24,743 nucleotides of DNA from JBBQXK01 sp038251625. GTDB taxonomy: Bacteria > Pseudomonadota > Alphaproteobacteria > Rhodobacterales > Rhodobacteraceae. Numbering within the stretch: the stretch's first letter is position 1; every line of letters begins with the position of its first letter. A program made the translations under genes and the position numbers. The notes under the pieces were generated by a model. It was not told where the DNA came from, made no database searches, and saw only the letters and a program-made list of their open reading frames with translations. Location of the stretch: contig JBBSBE010000049.1 of assembly GCA_038251625.1 (NCBI GenBank), forward strand, positions 1 to 24,743, in the 5' to 3' direction. This document shows, piece by piece, positions 8,263 through 15,630 of this stretch.

Positions 8263-8269
8263 ACGTCAA
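8240..8269 (-). promoter_or_regulatory. Candidate promoter of the RND efflux operon
   Basis: On the minus strand TTGACG (8264-8269) is followed after 18 nt by TATGTT (8240-8245). This is a fair sigma-70-type pair placed about 36-65 bp upstream of the membrane fusion protein start. The inverted repeats attributed to the TetR regulator lie across it. Confidence 0.6.
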
Positions 8270-8298
8270 GCAATCCATTTTTGAAATGACCAACGCCA

Positions 8299-8931
8299 AT
8301 GCACCCGCCCACCGTCAGCAAAACAGCCTATCACCACGGCGATCTGCGCGCGCAGCTTGTGGCTGCCGTGCGCGAACTGGTGGAGCTGCACGGGCCAGAG
8401 GGGTTTTCCATCGCGCAGGCCTCGCGTCTGGCGGGGGTCAGCACGGCGGCGCCCTACAAGCATTTCAAGGACAAGCCGGAAATCCTGCTGGCCGTGGTGT
8501 CGGACGGGATGGACCGGCTTTACCGCAACATGGTGGACGGCGTTGCGCGGTATCCTCTGGGCTCGCTCGACGCGATCAGCGCCGCGGGTCTGGCCTATGT
8601 GACCTTTGCCAAGACCGAACCGGGGGTGTTCCGGCTGATGTTCGGCCTGACGGACGGGCATGAAGGCAAAGCCGATCTCGAGACCAAGGGGCGCGAGACG
8701 TTCGGCGTGGTGATCGGGGCCACAGCCGCCTATCTGAATCAGCCCGCCTCGTCAGTGGACGTGCAGGAACGCGCCTACATGCTGTGGTGCTTCGTGCATG
8801 GGCATTCGTTTCTCACCATCGACGGCAAGCGCAAGGATACGCCGGGCCGCCCGGATGACTGGACCTATGTAACGGCGGTGGGCCGGGGTATCCTTGGCGC
8901 AGGTGGCGGCACAGGTGCGCCCATCCTCTAG
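8299..8931 (+). CDS. TetR/AcrR-family transcriptional regulator
   Basis: A 210-residue repressor-type protein. The N-terminal helix-turn-helix reads HHGDLRAQLVAAVRELVELHGPEGFSIAQASRLAGVSTAAPYKHFKDKPEIL (residues about 12-63), with the typical YKHFKDKPEIL ending. The C-terminal ligand domain holds YMLWCFVHGHSFL, resembling the WHG-type TetR C-terminal domain. The start is the first in-frame ATG after a stop at 8287; no good ribosome site precedes it. It diverges from the RND pump genes across the repeats at 8227-8262, which strongly suggests it represses that pump and probably itself. The inducing ligand is unknown. Confidence 0.92.
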   Translation: MHPPTVSKTAYHHGDLRAQLVAAVRELVELHGPEGFSIAQASRLAGVSTAAPYKHFKDKPEILLAVVSDGMDRLYRNMVDGVARYPLGSLDAISAAGLAYVTFAKTEPGVFRLMFGLTDGHEGKADLETKGRETFGVVIGATAAYLNQPASSVDVQERAYMLWCFVHGHSFLTIDGKRKDTPGRPDDWTYVTAVGRGILGAGGGTGAPIL

Positions 8932-8965
8932 GCCCGCATCGGGCGCAGTCGAAGCGGCGCGCCCG

Positions 8966-8983
8966 TTTGCAACCAGTTGCAAA
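8966..8983. promoter_or_regulatory. LacI-family operator upstream of the LacI regulator gene
   Basis: TTTGCAACCAGTTGCAAA: two perfect 8-bp arms (TTTGCAAC / GTTGCAAA) around a central CA. It lies 73 bp before the regulator start, so autoregulation is expected. It differs by one base from the palindrome at 11015-11032 before iolD. Confidence 0.8.
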
Positions 8984-9056
8984 AATCCCGCCTGCGTGAG
9001 ACGTTTTCCCCCTTGTGACAGCCCCGGCCGGGGCCGCAAGGAAAGGGCAGCGCCGC

Positions 9057-10052
9057 ATGGCCGTCACGTTGAAAGAGGTTGCCGAACGCGCCGGGGTTTC
9101 CCGGTCTGCCGTGTCGCGCACCTTCACCGATGGCGCCTCGGTGTCTGACGGGATGCGCCGCCGCGTGGAAAAGGCGGCGCGTGACCTTGGCTACAGCCCC
9201 AACGCGCTGGCATCATCGCTGACCACCGGGCGGACCAAGCTGATCGGCCTTGTCTCGAACAACTTTCACAACCCGATCTTTCTGGAAGTGTTCGATCTTT
9301 TCACCCGTGGGCTGCAGGATCGTGGCCTGCGTCCCCTGCTGGTGAACCTGTCGCAGGAAACAAATCCGGAAAATTCGGTCCGGATGCTGCGGCAATATTC
9401 TGTGGATGGTGTGGTCGTGGCCTCCTCGACCCTGCCACCGGGGTTTTCCAAGGCGTTCCGCGATGCCGGGGTGCCCGTTGTGAATGCCTTCGGCCGCTAT
9501 GCAGCCTCGCCCGATGTGCATGTCGTGGGCATCGACAATGTGGAATGCGGGCGGATGGCAGCGCGCGCGCTGATGCAGCGCGGGTACAGCCACGTGGCCT
9601 TCCTTGGCGGGCCGGAGGGCGCAACCTCGACGCAGGATCGTCTGGCCGGGTTCGCATCCGAAATGGCCGCACATCCCGGCGTCCGGGTCACGGTGTCCTT
9701 TGCCACTGCCTATTCCTTCGATGCGGGCCGGGCAGAGATGCTGCGTCTGCTGCAAGACAGGCATGCCCAGGCCTATTTCTGCGGGGACGATGTGCTGTCG
9801 ATCGGTGCCTTGTCGGCGATCCAGGGTGCGGGTCTGTCGGTGCCTAGCGATATCGGCATCATCGGGCTGAACGACATGGAAATGGCGCGGTGGGAAAATA
9901 TCAACTTAACCACCATACATCAGCCCATCCGCGAGATCGTCCAGTCCTCTATCGAGCTGATGGTCGCGATGCTTACCGATCCACTGCGCTATCCGGAGGC
10001 GCGGATTTTCCCCTGCATGGTTGTGGAACGCGGCACGCTGCCGCCCTTGTGA
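9057..10052 (+). CDS. LacI-family transcriptional regulator, probable repressor of the inositol (iol) genes
   Basis: A 331-residue LacI/GalR regulator. The N-terminal helix-turn-helix is TLKEVAERAGVSRSAVSRTFTD (4-25), followed by the hinge NALASSLTTGRT (49-60, with Leu51-Ala52 to fill the minor groove). A periplasmic-binding-protein-like sensor domain (61-331) begins IGLVSNNFHNPIFLEVFDLF. The start at 9057 follows AAGGAAAGGG, and homology to the family begins at once; an upstream in-frame extension is ignored. Two matching 18-bp palindromes, one before this gene and one between the IolE-like gene and iolD, indicate autoregulation and control of the inositol operon. The effector is presumably an inositol intermediate (inference). 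Many iol regulators elsewhere are DeoR or RpiR types. Confidence 0.92.
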   Translation: MAVTLKEVAERAGVSRSAVSRTFTDGASVSDGMRRRVEKAARDLGYSPNALASSLTTGRTKLIGLVSNNFHNPIFLEVFDLFTRGLQDRGLRPLLVNLSQETNPENSVRMLRQYSVDGVVVASSTLPPGFSKAFRDAGVPVVNAFGRYAASPDVHVVGIDNVECGRMAARALMQRGYSHVAFLGGPEGATSTQDRLAGFASEMAAHPGVRVTVSFATAYSFDAGRAEMLRLLQDRHAQAYFCGDDVLSIGALSAIQGAGLSVPSDIGIIGLNDMEMARWENINLTTIHQPIREIVQSSIELMVAMLTDPLRYPEARIFPCMVVERGTLPPL

Positions 10053-10061
10053 CGCGGTCGG

Positions 10062-10955
10062 TCAGTCAAAACCGATGGATTGCAGATAGGCCCGATTTTT
10101 GGCCGCGTCGCCCACAGGATCGGGATCGAGCGTCGGATCGCAATCCTGTTCGACCGTACACCAGCCCGCGAAGCCGGCATCCAGCAGCAATTGCCGGACG
10201 GTCGGGAAATCCACGTCGCCATCCCCGAGATTGCAAAAGATGCCTTGCCCGCAGGCATCGTAGAACCCGGTGCGTTCCGCGATGGCGCTGGCCTTTACCT
10301 TTGGGTCTATATCCTTGAAGTGCATATAGGAAATGCGGCCCATGTGGCGCTTCATGAAGGCCACGGGATCGAACCCGGCATAGGAATGATGCCCGGTGTC
10401 AAAGCAGATGTGCAAAAGCCGCTCGTCCACCTCGTCCAGCAGGCGCTCAAGCTCGGGCTCGAAATCCATGAACCCTGCGGCATGAGCGTGGATGCCGACC
10501 GTCATCCCGTATTCCTCGGTACCGATGCGCGCCGCCTCGGCCAGTCGGTCTCGGAAGGCGGTCCATTCGGCCTTGTCCATCTGCACGGCCTCAGCGGCAC
10601 GGCCCGCCGTGGGCGCCCGGCGTGGCGAAATGGAATCGATCAGCACCAGATGCTGCGCGCCATGCGCCCGCAGCGCTGTGCAGGTGCGGTGCGTGCCGTC
10701 CAGCACATCCGCCCATTGGCCCGGATCGTGAAAGGCGCGGAAGACCACGCCACCAATCAGTTCGAGGTCGTGCCCGGCCAGCGCATCGGCCAGAATGCCC
10801 GGGTCTTCGGGCATGAAGCCGACGGGGCCAAGCTCGATCCCTCCGTAGCCCGCTGCGGCGCAGTCCTTCAGCACATTTCGCCAATCGGGGTTGCGCGGAT
10901 CGCCTGCAAACTCCACGCCCCAGGAACAGGGCGCATTGCCGATGCGGATCGTCAT
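10062..10955 (-). CDS. iolE: IolE-like TIM-barrel protein, probable inosose dehydratase (or inosose isomerase)
   Basis: A 297-residue xylose-isomerase-like TIM barrel. Its C-terminal half follows the IolE pattern: a His-rich strand (GIHAHAAGFM, from 154), LLHICFDTGHHSYAG (181-194), SYMHFKDID (209-217), an Asn/Gly segment ending GDGDVDF (244-250) and WCTVEQDCDP (265-274). These supply the metal-binding Asp, His and Glu of the family. The N-terminus IGNAPCSWGVE differs from textbook IolE (GIAPIGW), so it is a diverged member; IolI-type isomerase activity remains possible. The ATG at 10955 is preceded by AAGGCAGG. It diverges from iolD across a shared palindrome and converges with the LacI gene, 9 bp apart. 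As the only candidate dehydratase here, it would convert 2-keto-myo-inositol to the diketo intermediate. Confidence 0.72.
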   Translation of the reverse strand: MTIRIGNAPCSWGVEFAGDPRNPDWRNVLKDCAAAGYGGIELGPVGFMPEDPGILADALAGHDLELIGGVVFRAFHDPGQWADVLDGTHRTCTALRAHGAQHLVLIDSISPRRAPTAGRAAEAVQMDKAEWTAFRDRLAEAARIGTEEYGMTVGIHAHAAGFMDFEPELERLLDEVDERLLHICFDTGHHSYAGFDPVAFMKRHMGRISYMHFKDIDPKVKASAIAERTGFYDACGQGIFCNLGDGDVDFPTVRQLLLDAGFAGWCTVEQDCDPTLDPDPVGDAAKNRAYLQSIGFD

Positions 10956-11014
10956 GTCTTCGCCTGCCTTGCGCTTGCGTGCCCGTCACGGGTTGCGATG
11001 GCGCCGAAATAGCC

Positions 11015-11032
11015 TTTGCAACCGGTTGCAAA
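11015..11032. promoter_or_regulatory. Perfect 18-bp LacI-family operator between iolE-like gene and iolD
   Basis: TTTGCAACCGGTTGCAAA is a perfect palindrome with the central CG typical of LacI-family operators. It sits in the 144-bp divergent gap, so one repressor could control both directions. It is nearly identical to the site at 8966-8983 before the LacI gene. Confidence 0.85.
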
Positions 11033-11043
11033 GACCGTATCCT
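11016..11043 (+). promoter_or_regulatory. Candidate iolD operon promoter overlapping the operator
   Basis: TTGCAA (11016-11021) and TATCCT (11038-11043) are separated by 16 nt on the plus strand, 57 bp before the iolD start. The whole -35 and most of the spacer are the LacI palindrome, so repressor and polymerase would exclude each other. The boxes are weak matches; the assignment is tentative. Confidence 0.45.
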
Positions 11044-11099
11044 CAGAGTCGCTGGCGCGCAAGCCGCATCGCGCCACGTTGCCAGAGGAACGCCGCGCC

Positions 11100-12971
11100 A
11101 TGACCACAGCCACCGCCACCCTTCGCCTGACCACCGCGCAGGCGATCATCCGCTGGCTGGCGAGCCAGTATATCCTGATCGACGGCACCGAAATGCGGCT
11201 CTGCGGCGGCGGTTTCGGCATCTTCGGGCACGGCAACGTAACCTGTCTGGGCGAGGCGCTTTACGGCGTGCGCGACGCGCTGCCGCTTTACCGCGGGCAG
11301 AATGAGCAAAGCATGGGCTTTGCCGCCGCCGCCTATGCCAAGCAATGGCTGCGTCAGCGCTTCATGTTTTGCACGGCGAGTGCGGGTCCGGGCACATCGA
11401 ACCTGCTGACGGCCTCGGCGCTGGCGCATGCGAACCGTCTGCCGATGCTGATGCTGTGTGGCGACACCTACCTGACACGCCTGCCCGATCCGGTGTTGCA
11501 GCAGATGGAAAACTTCGGCGACCCGACGCTGGGCGTGAATGAGGCGTTCAAGCCCGTGGTCCGTTACTGGGACCGGATCACCCATCCGGCACAGGTAATC
11601 CAGTCGCTGCCCAATGCCATCGCAACCATGCTCGACCCCGCCGATTGCGGCCCGGCCTTCCTTGGCTTGCCACAGGATGTGCAGGGGTGGGCCTATGATT
11701 TTCCCGCCGCGTTCTTCCAGAAGACATTGCACCGCATCCGCCGTCAGGCGCCCGATGCGGACGAGATCGCCGATGCTGCGGCCCTGCTGCAAACCGCAAA
11801 GCGCCCCATGATCATCGCCGGGGGTGGCGTGCAATATTCCCGCGCCGTTGCGGAACTGACCGCCTTTGCCGAGGCGAGGGCGATCCCGGTCGTGGAAACC
11901 ATTGCCGGGCGGGCGAACATGCTTGCGACCCATCCGCTCAACATCGGGCCCATCGGCGTCACGGGGTCCGACAGCGCCAATGCGATTGCCGCGCGGGCCG
12001 ACGTGATCCTTGCCATCGGCACGCGGTTGCAGGACTTCACCACCGGATCGTGGACGGCCTTTGCCCCCGACGCGCGGTTCATCGGGATCAACGCCGCGCG
12101 CCACGATGCGGGCAAGCATATGTCGCTTCCCGTGGTGGGCGACGCAAGGCTCGCCATACAAGCACTGGAAGCGGCCACCAACGGGTGGCGCGGGCCCGAA
12201 AGCTGGGTTGCGCTGGCACGGGCAGAGCGTGCCAAGTGGGATGCCTATGTCGCTGCAAACGTCGCCCCCGGCAACCGGCCCAATTCCTACGCCCAAGCCA
12301 TCGGCGTGGTGAACGCGCTTTGCCATCCGCGTGACCGGATCGTGGCGGCCGCAGGCGGCCTGCCCGCCGAGGTGACCGCAAACTGGCGCACGCTCGATAT
12401 CGGCACGGTGGATGTGGAATTCGGGTTTTCCTGCATGGGCTATGAGATTTCGGGCGCGTTCGGCGCCCGCATCGCGCAGGCCGAGCGCGAACCGGACCGC
12501 GATACCATCACCTTCTGCGGCGATGGATCGTATCTGATGATGAATTCCGACATCTATTCCTCGGTACTGACGGGCAAGAAACTGATCGTTCTGGTGCTCG
12601 ACAACGGCGGCTTCGCCGTCATCAACAAGCTGCAGGTGAACACCGGCAACGAAAGCTTCAACAACCTTCTGGCCGATTGCCCCACCATCCCCGTACCCTT
12701 CACCGTCGACTTTGCGGCCCACGCGGCGGCGATGGGGGCGGTCAGTGAAAACGTCTCTAACCCCGCCGAACTGTCCGATGCTTTCCAGCGCGCCAAGGCC
12801 ACCGACCGCACAACGGTGATCGTGATGAAGGTCGATCCCCATGAGGGGTGGACGACCCAAGGCCACACCTGGTGGGAGGTGGGCACCCCCCACGTGACGG
12901 AAAGCGATCGTGTGCGGGCTGCGCATGCGGAAATCGAGAAAAGCCGCGCAAAGCAGCGACGGGGGGTGTGA
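11100..12971 (+). CDS. iolD: 3D-(3,5/4)-trihydroxycyclohexane-1,2-dione acylhydrolase (ring-opening enzyme of inositol catabolism)
   Basis: A 623-residue thiamine-diphosphate enzyme that hydrolytically opens the inositol-derived ring to 5-deoxy-glucuronate. Family layout is complete. The N-terminal Pyr domain has YRGQNEQSMGFAAAAYAKQ with the catalytic Glu69. The middle domain (about 210-350) contains MIIAGGGVQYS. In the C-terminal PP domain GDGSYLMMNSDIY begins near residue 474 and DNGGFAVINKLQ follows at 501, forming the GDG...DN diphosphate/Mg site. The long DNGGFAVINKLQ string is characteristic of IolD among these enzymes. The ATG at 11100 follows AGAGGAA; upstream codons overlap the operator and are not coding. 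It is first in the plus-strand operon and its stop overlaps the iolC start (TGATG). Confidence 0.96.
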   Translation: MTTATATLRLTTAQAIIRWLASQYILIDGTEMRLCGGGFGIFGHGNVTCLGEALYGVRDALPLYRGQNEQSMGFAAAAYAKQWLRQRFMFCTASAGPGTSNLLTASALAHANRLPMLMLCGDTYLTRLPDPVLQQMENFGDPTLGVNEAFKPVVRYWDRITHPAQVIQSLPNAIATMLDPADCGPAFLGLPQDVQGWAYDFPAAFFQKTLHRIRRQAPDADEIADAAALLQTAKRPMIIAGGGVQYSRAVAELTAFAEARAIPVVETIAGRANMLATHPLNIGPIGVTGSDSANAIAARADVILAIGTRLQDFTTGSWTAFAPDARFIGINAARHDAGKHMSLPVVGDARLAIQALEAATNGWRGPESWVALARAERAKWDAYVAANVAPGNRPNSYAQAIGVVNALCHPRDRIVAAAGGLPAEVTANWRTLDIGTVDVEFGFSCMGYEISGAFGARIAQAEREPDRDTITFCGDGSYLMMNSDIYSSVLTGKKLIVLVLDNGGFAVINKLQVNTGNESFNNLLADCPTIPVPFTVDFAAHAAAMGAVSENVSNPAELSDAFQRAKATDRTTVIVMKVDPHEGWTTQGHTWWEVGTPHVTESDRVRAAHAEIEKSRAKQRRGV

Positions 12972-13948
12972 TGGATCAGGCCCGCCTTGCACGGCGCGAT
13001 TTTCTGGTGATCGGGCGGGTCGGGATGGATCTTTCGCCCGATCCACCCGGCACTCGCACGCGGGATGCGCAAACCATGGTGGTGGGCATGGGTGGAAGCT
13101 CGGCCAACATCGCGGCAGGGCTGGTGAAACTGGGCTGCAAGGCCGCGCTTGTCACCTGCGTGTCCGATGATGCCGTGGGGGCCTACTGCCTTGCCCAGCT
13201 TGATGCCTACGGCATAGACCGCGCCCATGTGCGCCGCATCAAGGGCGAGCAGCGCACCTCGCTTGCCGTTTACGAAAGCCGGGTCGAGGAACACCAGACC
13301 GTCATCTACCGCAACAACGCCGCCGATTTTCAGATGTCACTCGCGGATGTGGACGGCGTGGATTATGCCCGCTATGGCGCCCTCATGACCGCAGGCACCG
13401 TCTTTGCCGCCGAACCCTCGCGCACCGCCGCCTTCCGCGCGTTCGAACGCGCCCGCGCGGCAGGCCTGCCCATCCTTTTCGACGTGGACTACCGCCCTTA
13501 TAGCTGGCCCTCGCCCGCCGTGGCGGAAAAGGTGCTGTCGCGCGCAGGCGCCATGTCCGACGTAATCGTGGGCAATGACGAGGAATTCGGCTTCATGGCG
13601 GGCGGCACCCAAAAGGGCCTCGCCATGGCCCGCACCCTCGCCACCACATCCGCCGCCATCGTGGTCTACAAGATGGGCCCCGAAGGCGCCGTCACCTTCG
13701 CCGGGGGCGAAGAACTGCGCACCGGCGTCTACCCCGCCCGCGCGATCAAACCCACCGGCGCGGGTGACAGTTTCATGGCCGGTTTCCTTGCCGCGCTGTC
13801 AGAGGGCCGCCCCCTGCGTGAGGCTGTTCTGCGCGGCTCTGCCTGCGCCTCCATCGTCGTCGCCCGCCCCGGCTGCGCCCCCGCCATGCCCGATACGGCC
13901 GCGCTGGAGGCTTTCCTTGCCGCGCACCCTGGCCCGACCCTTCCCTGA
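12971..13948 (+). CDS. iolC: 5-dehydro-2-deoxygluconokinase
   Basis: A 325-residue PfkB/ribokinase-family sugar kinase that phosphorylates 5-dehydro-2-deoxy-D-gluconate (DKG) with ATP. Signatures: GRVGMDL near the N-terminus, the substrate motif GMGGSSANIAAGLVKLG (39-55), YKMGPEGAV (233-241), and PTGAGDSFMAGF (261-272) with catalytic Asp266. FDVDYRPYSW (170-179) is typical of IolC. It is a stand-alone kinase, unlike the rhizobial and many proteobacterial versions that carry a fused C-terminal DUF2090 aldolase-like domain; cleavage here is presumably done by the class II aldolase two genes on. The ATG overlaps the iolD stop by one base, and iolB follows 12 bp after the stop. Confidence 0.95.
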   Translation: MDQARLARRDFLVIGRVGMDLSPDPPGTRTRDAQTMVVGMGGSSANIAAGLVKLGCKAALVTCVSDDAVGAYCLAQLDAYGIDRAHVRRIKGEQRTSLAVYESRVEEHQTVIYRNNAADFQMSLADVDGVDYARYGALMTAGTVFAAEPSRTAAFRAFERARAAGLPILFDVDYRPYSWPSPAVAEKVLSRAGAMSDVIVGNDEEFGFMAGGTQKGLAMARTLATTSAAIVVYKMGPEGAVTFAGGEELRTGVYPARAIKPTGAGDSFMAGFLAALSEGRPLREAVLRGSACASIVVARPGCAPAMPDTAALEAFLAAHPGPTLP

Positions 13949-13960
13949 AAGGACAAAGCC

Positions 13961-14803
13961 ATGCACATCGCACCCTACGACAACCACAACCGGCCCATCG
14001 TCGACGTGGAAAACACGCGCGTGCCGCTGAACTATTTCAACATCGTCAAGCTGCGGAAGGGTGAGGTGTTCACCTATGCCGTGCCGGGTTACGAGACATG
14101 CATCGTGCCTGCCACCGGCACCGTCGATGTGGATGTGGACGGTGCGGTCTTTGCGCGGCTGGGAAGCCGGGGCAAGGATGTCTGGGATGGTGAACCCGAG
14201 GGCGTCTATGTGCCCGTCGGTGCCCATGTGCGGATCACCTGCGTCTGCGACACCACCGAAACCTTCATCGCCGGGGCGAAATTCGACCGCGTTCTGGAAC
14301 CTTTCGACGTACGGGCAGACGCGCTCGACGTGGTGCAATACGGCTCGGACGACACGAAAACCCATCGCAAGATCAAGCACATCCTTGGCGCCAATCACCA
14401 TGATCGTGTCGGGCGCCTGCTGGTCAGCGAGCTTTACACGGTGGGGCAGGGCGGCTGGTCCGGTTTTCCGTCGCACAAGCACGATACCGACAGCCTGCCC
14501 GACGAGACGCGGCATGACGAGACGTACAACTTCCGCTTCCGCCCCGATTACGGCTCGGGGATGCAGATGCTGCAGCGGGTGGATAACGAACCGGGCGATG
14601 CCTATCACATCGTGAACGGCTCCACCGTTCTGATCGACAAGGGGTATCACCCCTGCGCGGTGCTGCCGGGGTACGAGATGTATTATTTCACCATCCTCGG
14701 CGGGCAAAGCCAACGCAGCCTGCGGCAGTATTTCCAGCCCACCCATGCTGCGCAACTGAAGACGATTCCGGGCATCATGGATATGGTGGCAAAGTTCAAA
14801 TGA
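13961..14803 (+). CDS. iolB: 5-deoxy-glucuronate isomerase
   Basis: A 280-residue bicupin protein that isomerises 5-deoxy-D-glucuronate to DKG. The length and sequence fit KduI/IolB-family IolB. The C-terminal cupin carries SHKHDTDSLPDETRHDETY with likely metal ligands His172, His174 and Glu187, and GYHPCAVLPGYEMYYF with His230. The conserved region FDRVLEPFDVR...THRKIKHILG precedes it. The ATG at 13961 is preceded by GAAAGGA. The stop overlaps the aldolase start (ATGA), which implies coupled translation. Its position between kinase and aldolase supports the inositol assignment. Confidence 0.96.
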   Translation: MHIAPYDNHNRPIVDVENTRVPLNYFNIVKLRKGEVFTYAVPGYETCIVPATGTVDVDVDGAVFARLGSRGKDVWDGEPEGVYVPVGAHVRITCVCDTTETFIAGAKFDRVLEPFDVRADALDVVQYGSDDTKTHRKIKHILGANHHDRVGRLLVSELYTVGQGGWSGFPSHKHDTDSLPDETRHDETYNFRFRPDYGSGMQMLQRVDNEPGDAYHIVNGSTVLIDKGYHPCAVLPGYEMYYFTILGGQSQRSLRQYFQPTHAAQLKTIPGIMDMVAKFK

Positions 14804-15630
14804 CCCTCGCGACGCTGGCAGAGGTGCTGCAACCCGCGTTGAGGGGCGGCTATGCCGTCGCGGGGCTGGTCACCCTGGGGTGGGAAGACATGCGCGCCTA
14901 TGTGGCGGCGGCAGAGGCCGAGGGCGTGCCGGTCATCCTGCAGGCGGGGCCATCCTGCCGCGCGCACACGCCCTTGCCGGTGCTTGGTGCCATGTTCCGG
15001 TATCTGGCCGAGGGCGCGTCCGTTCCCGTCGTCGCCCATCTCGATCACGGTTACACGGTGGAAGATTGCCGCATGGCCATCGACTGCGGCTTTACCTCCG
15101 TGATGTTTGACGGCTCGCGCAAACCGCTGGCGCAGAACATCGAGGAGACGGCGGCGATTGCCGCAATGGCGCACGCGGCGGGTGTGTCCTGCGAGGGTGA
15201 GATCGGTTTTGTGGGCTACGCGGGCGGCGAGGGATCGGCAGGAACCGACCCGGCAGAGGCTGCCCGGTTCGCGCGGGAAACCGGCGTCGATGCCATGGCC
15301 ATCTCGGTTGGCAACATGCACCTGCAACAGGATCGCGAAGGCGGCCTCGATGAGGCGCGCATCCGCGCGATTGAAGCCGTGACCACCGTGCCGCTTGTCA
15401 TCCACGGCGGCTCGGGCGTGCCCGTGGCGCAGCGCAGCGCGCTGGCGCGCGGATCGCACGTCTGCAAGTTCAACATCGGCACCGAATTGCGCATGGCCTT
15501 TGGCGCCGCGTTGCGCAAGGCGGTGAACCGGGATCCGGCGCGGTTCGACCGTGTGCAGATCCTGACGGAAACGCATGACCCGCTGGTGGCCGCCACGCGA
15601 CGGGTTCTGACTGCTTTCAAGGGGGCATGA
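14800..15630 (+). CDS. iolJ: Class II aldolase, probable 6-phospho-5-dehydro-2-deoxy-D-gluconate aldolase
   Basis: A 276-residue zinc-dependent fructose-bisphosphate-aldolase-type protein. Visible catalytic set: AHLDHG (79-84, base Asp82, zinc His83), CEGEIGFVGY (131-140, with Glu134), GNMHLQQ (171-177, zinc His174) and IHGGSGV (201-207, zinc His202). In the pathway it cleaves 6-phospho-DKG to DHAP and malonate semialdehyde. Sequence alone cannot separate IolJ from other class II aldolases; the assignment rests on its place between iolB and iolG, with ATGA overlaps on both sides. A tagatose- or fructose-bisphosphate specificity is the alternative. Confidence 0.85.
   Translation: MTLATLAEVLQPALRGGYAVAGLVTLGWEDMRAYVAAAEAEGVPVILQAGPSCRAHTPLPVLGAMFRYLAEGASVPVVAHLDHGYTVEDCRMAIDCGFTSVMFDGSRKPLAQNIEETAAIAAMAHAAGVSCEGEIGFVGYAGGEGSAGTDPAEAARFARETGVDAMAISVGNMHLQQDREGGLDEARIRAIEAVTTVPLVIHGGSGVPVAQRSALARGSHVCKFNIGTELRMAFGAALRKAVNRDPARFDRVQILTETHDPLVAATRRVLTAFKGA

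Noticed and set aside
11043..13046. A 667-codon open frame antisense to iolD
   Set aside because: It is a shadow frame produced by high GC3 coding sequence. Its translation is His/Arg/Gly-rich without domains, while the plus strand encodes an intact IolD.
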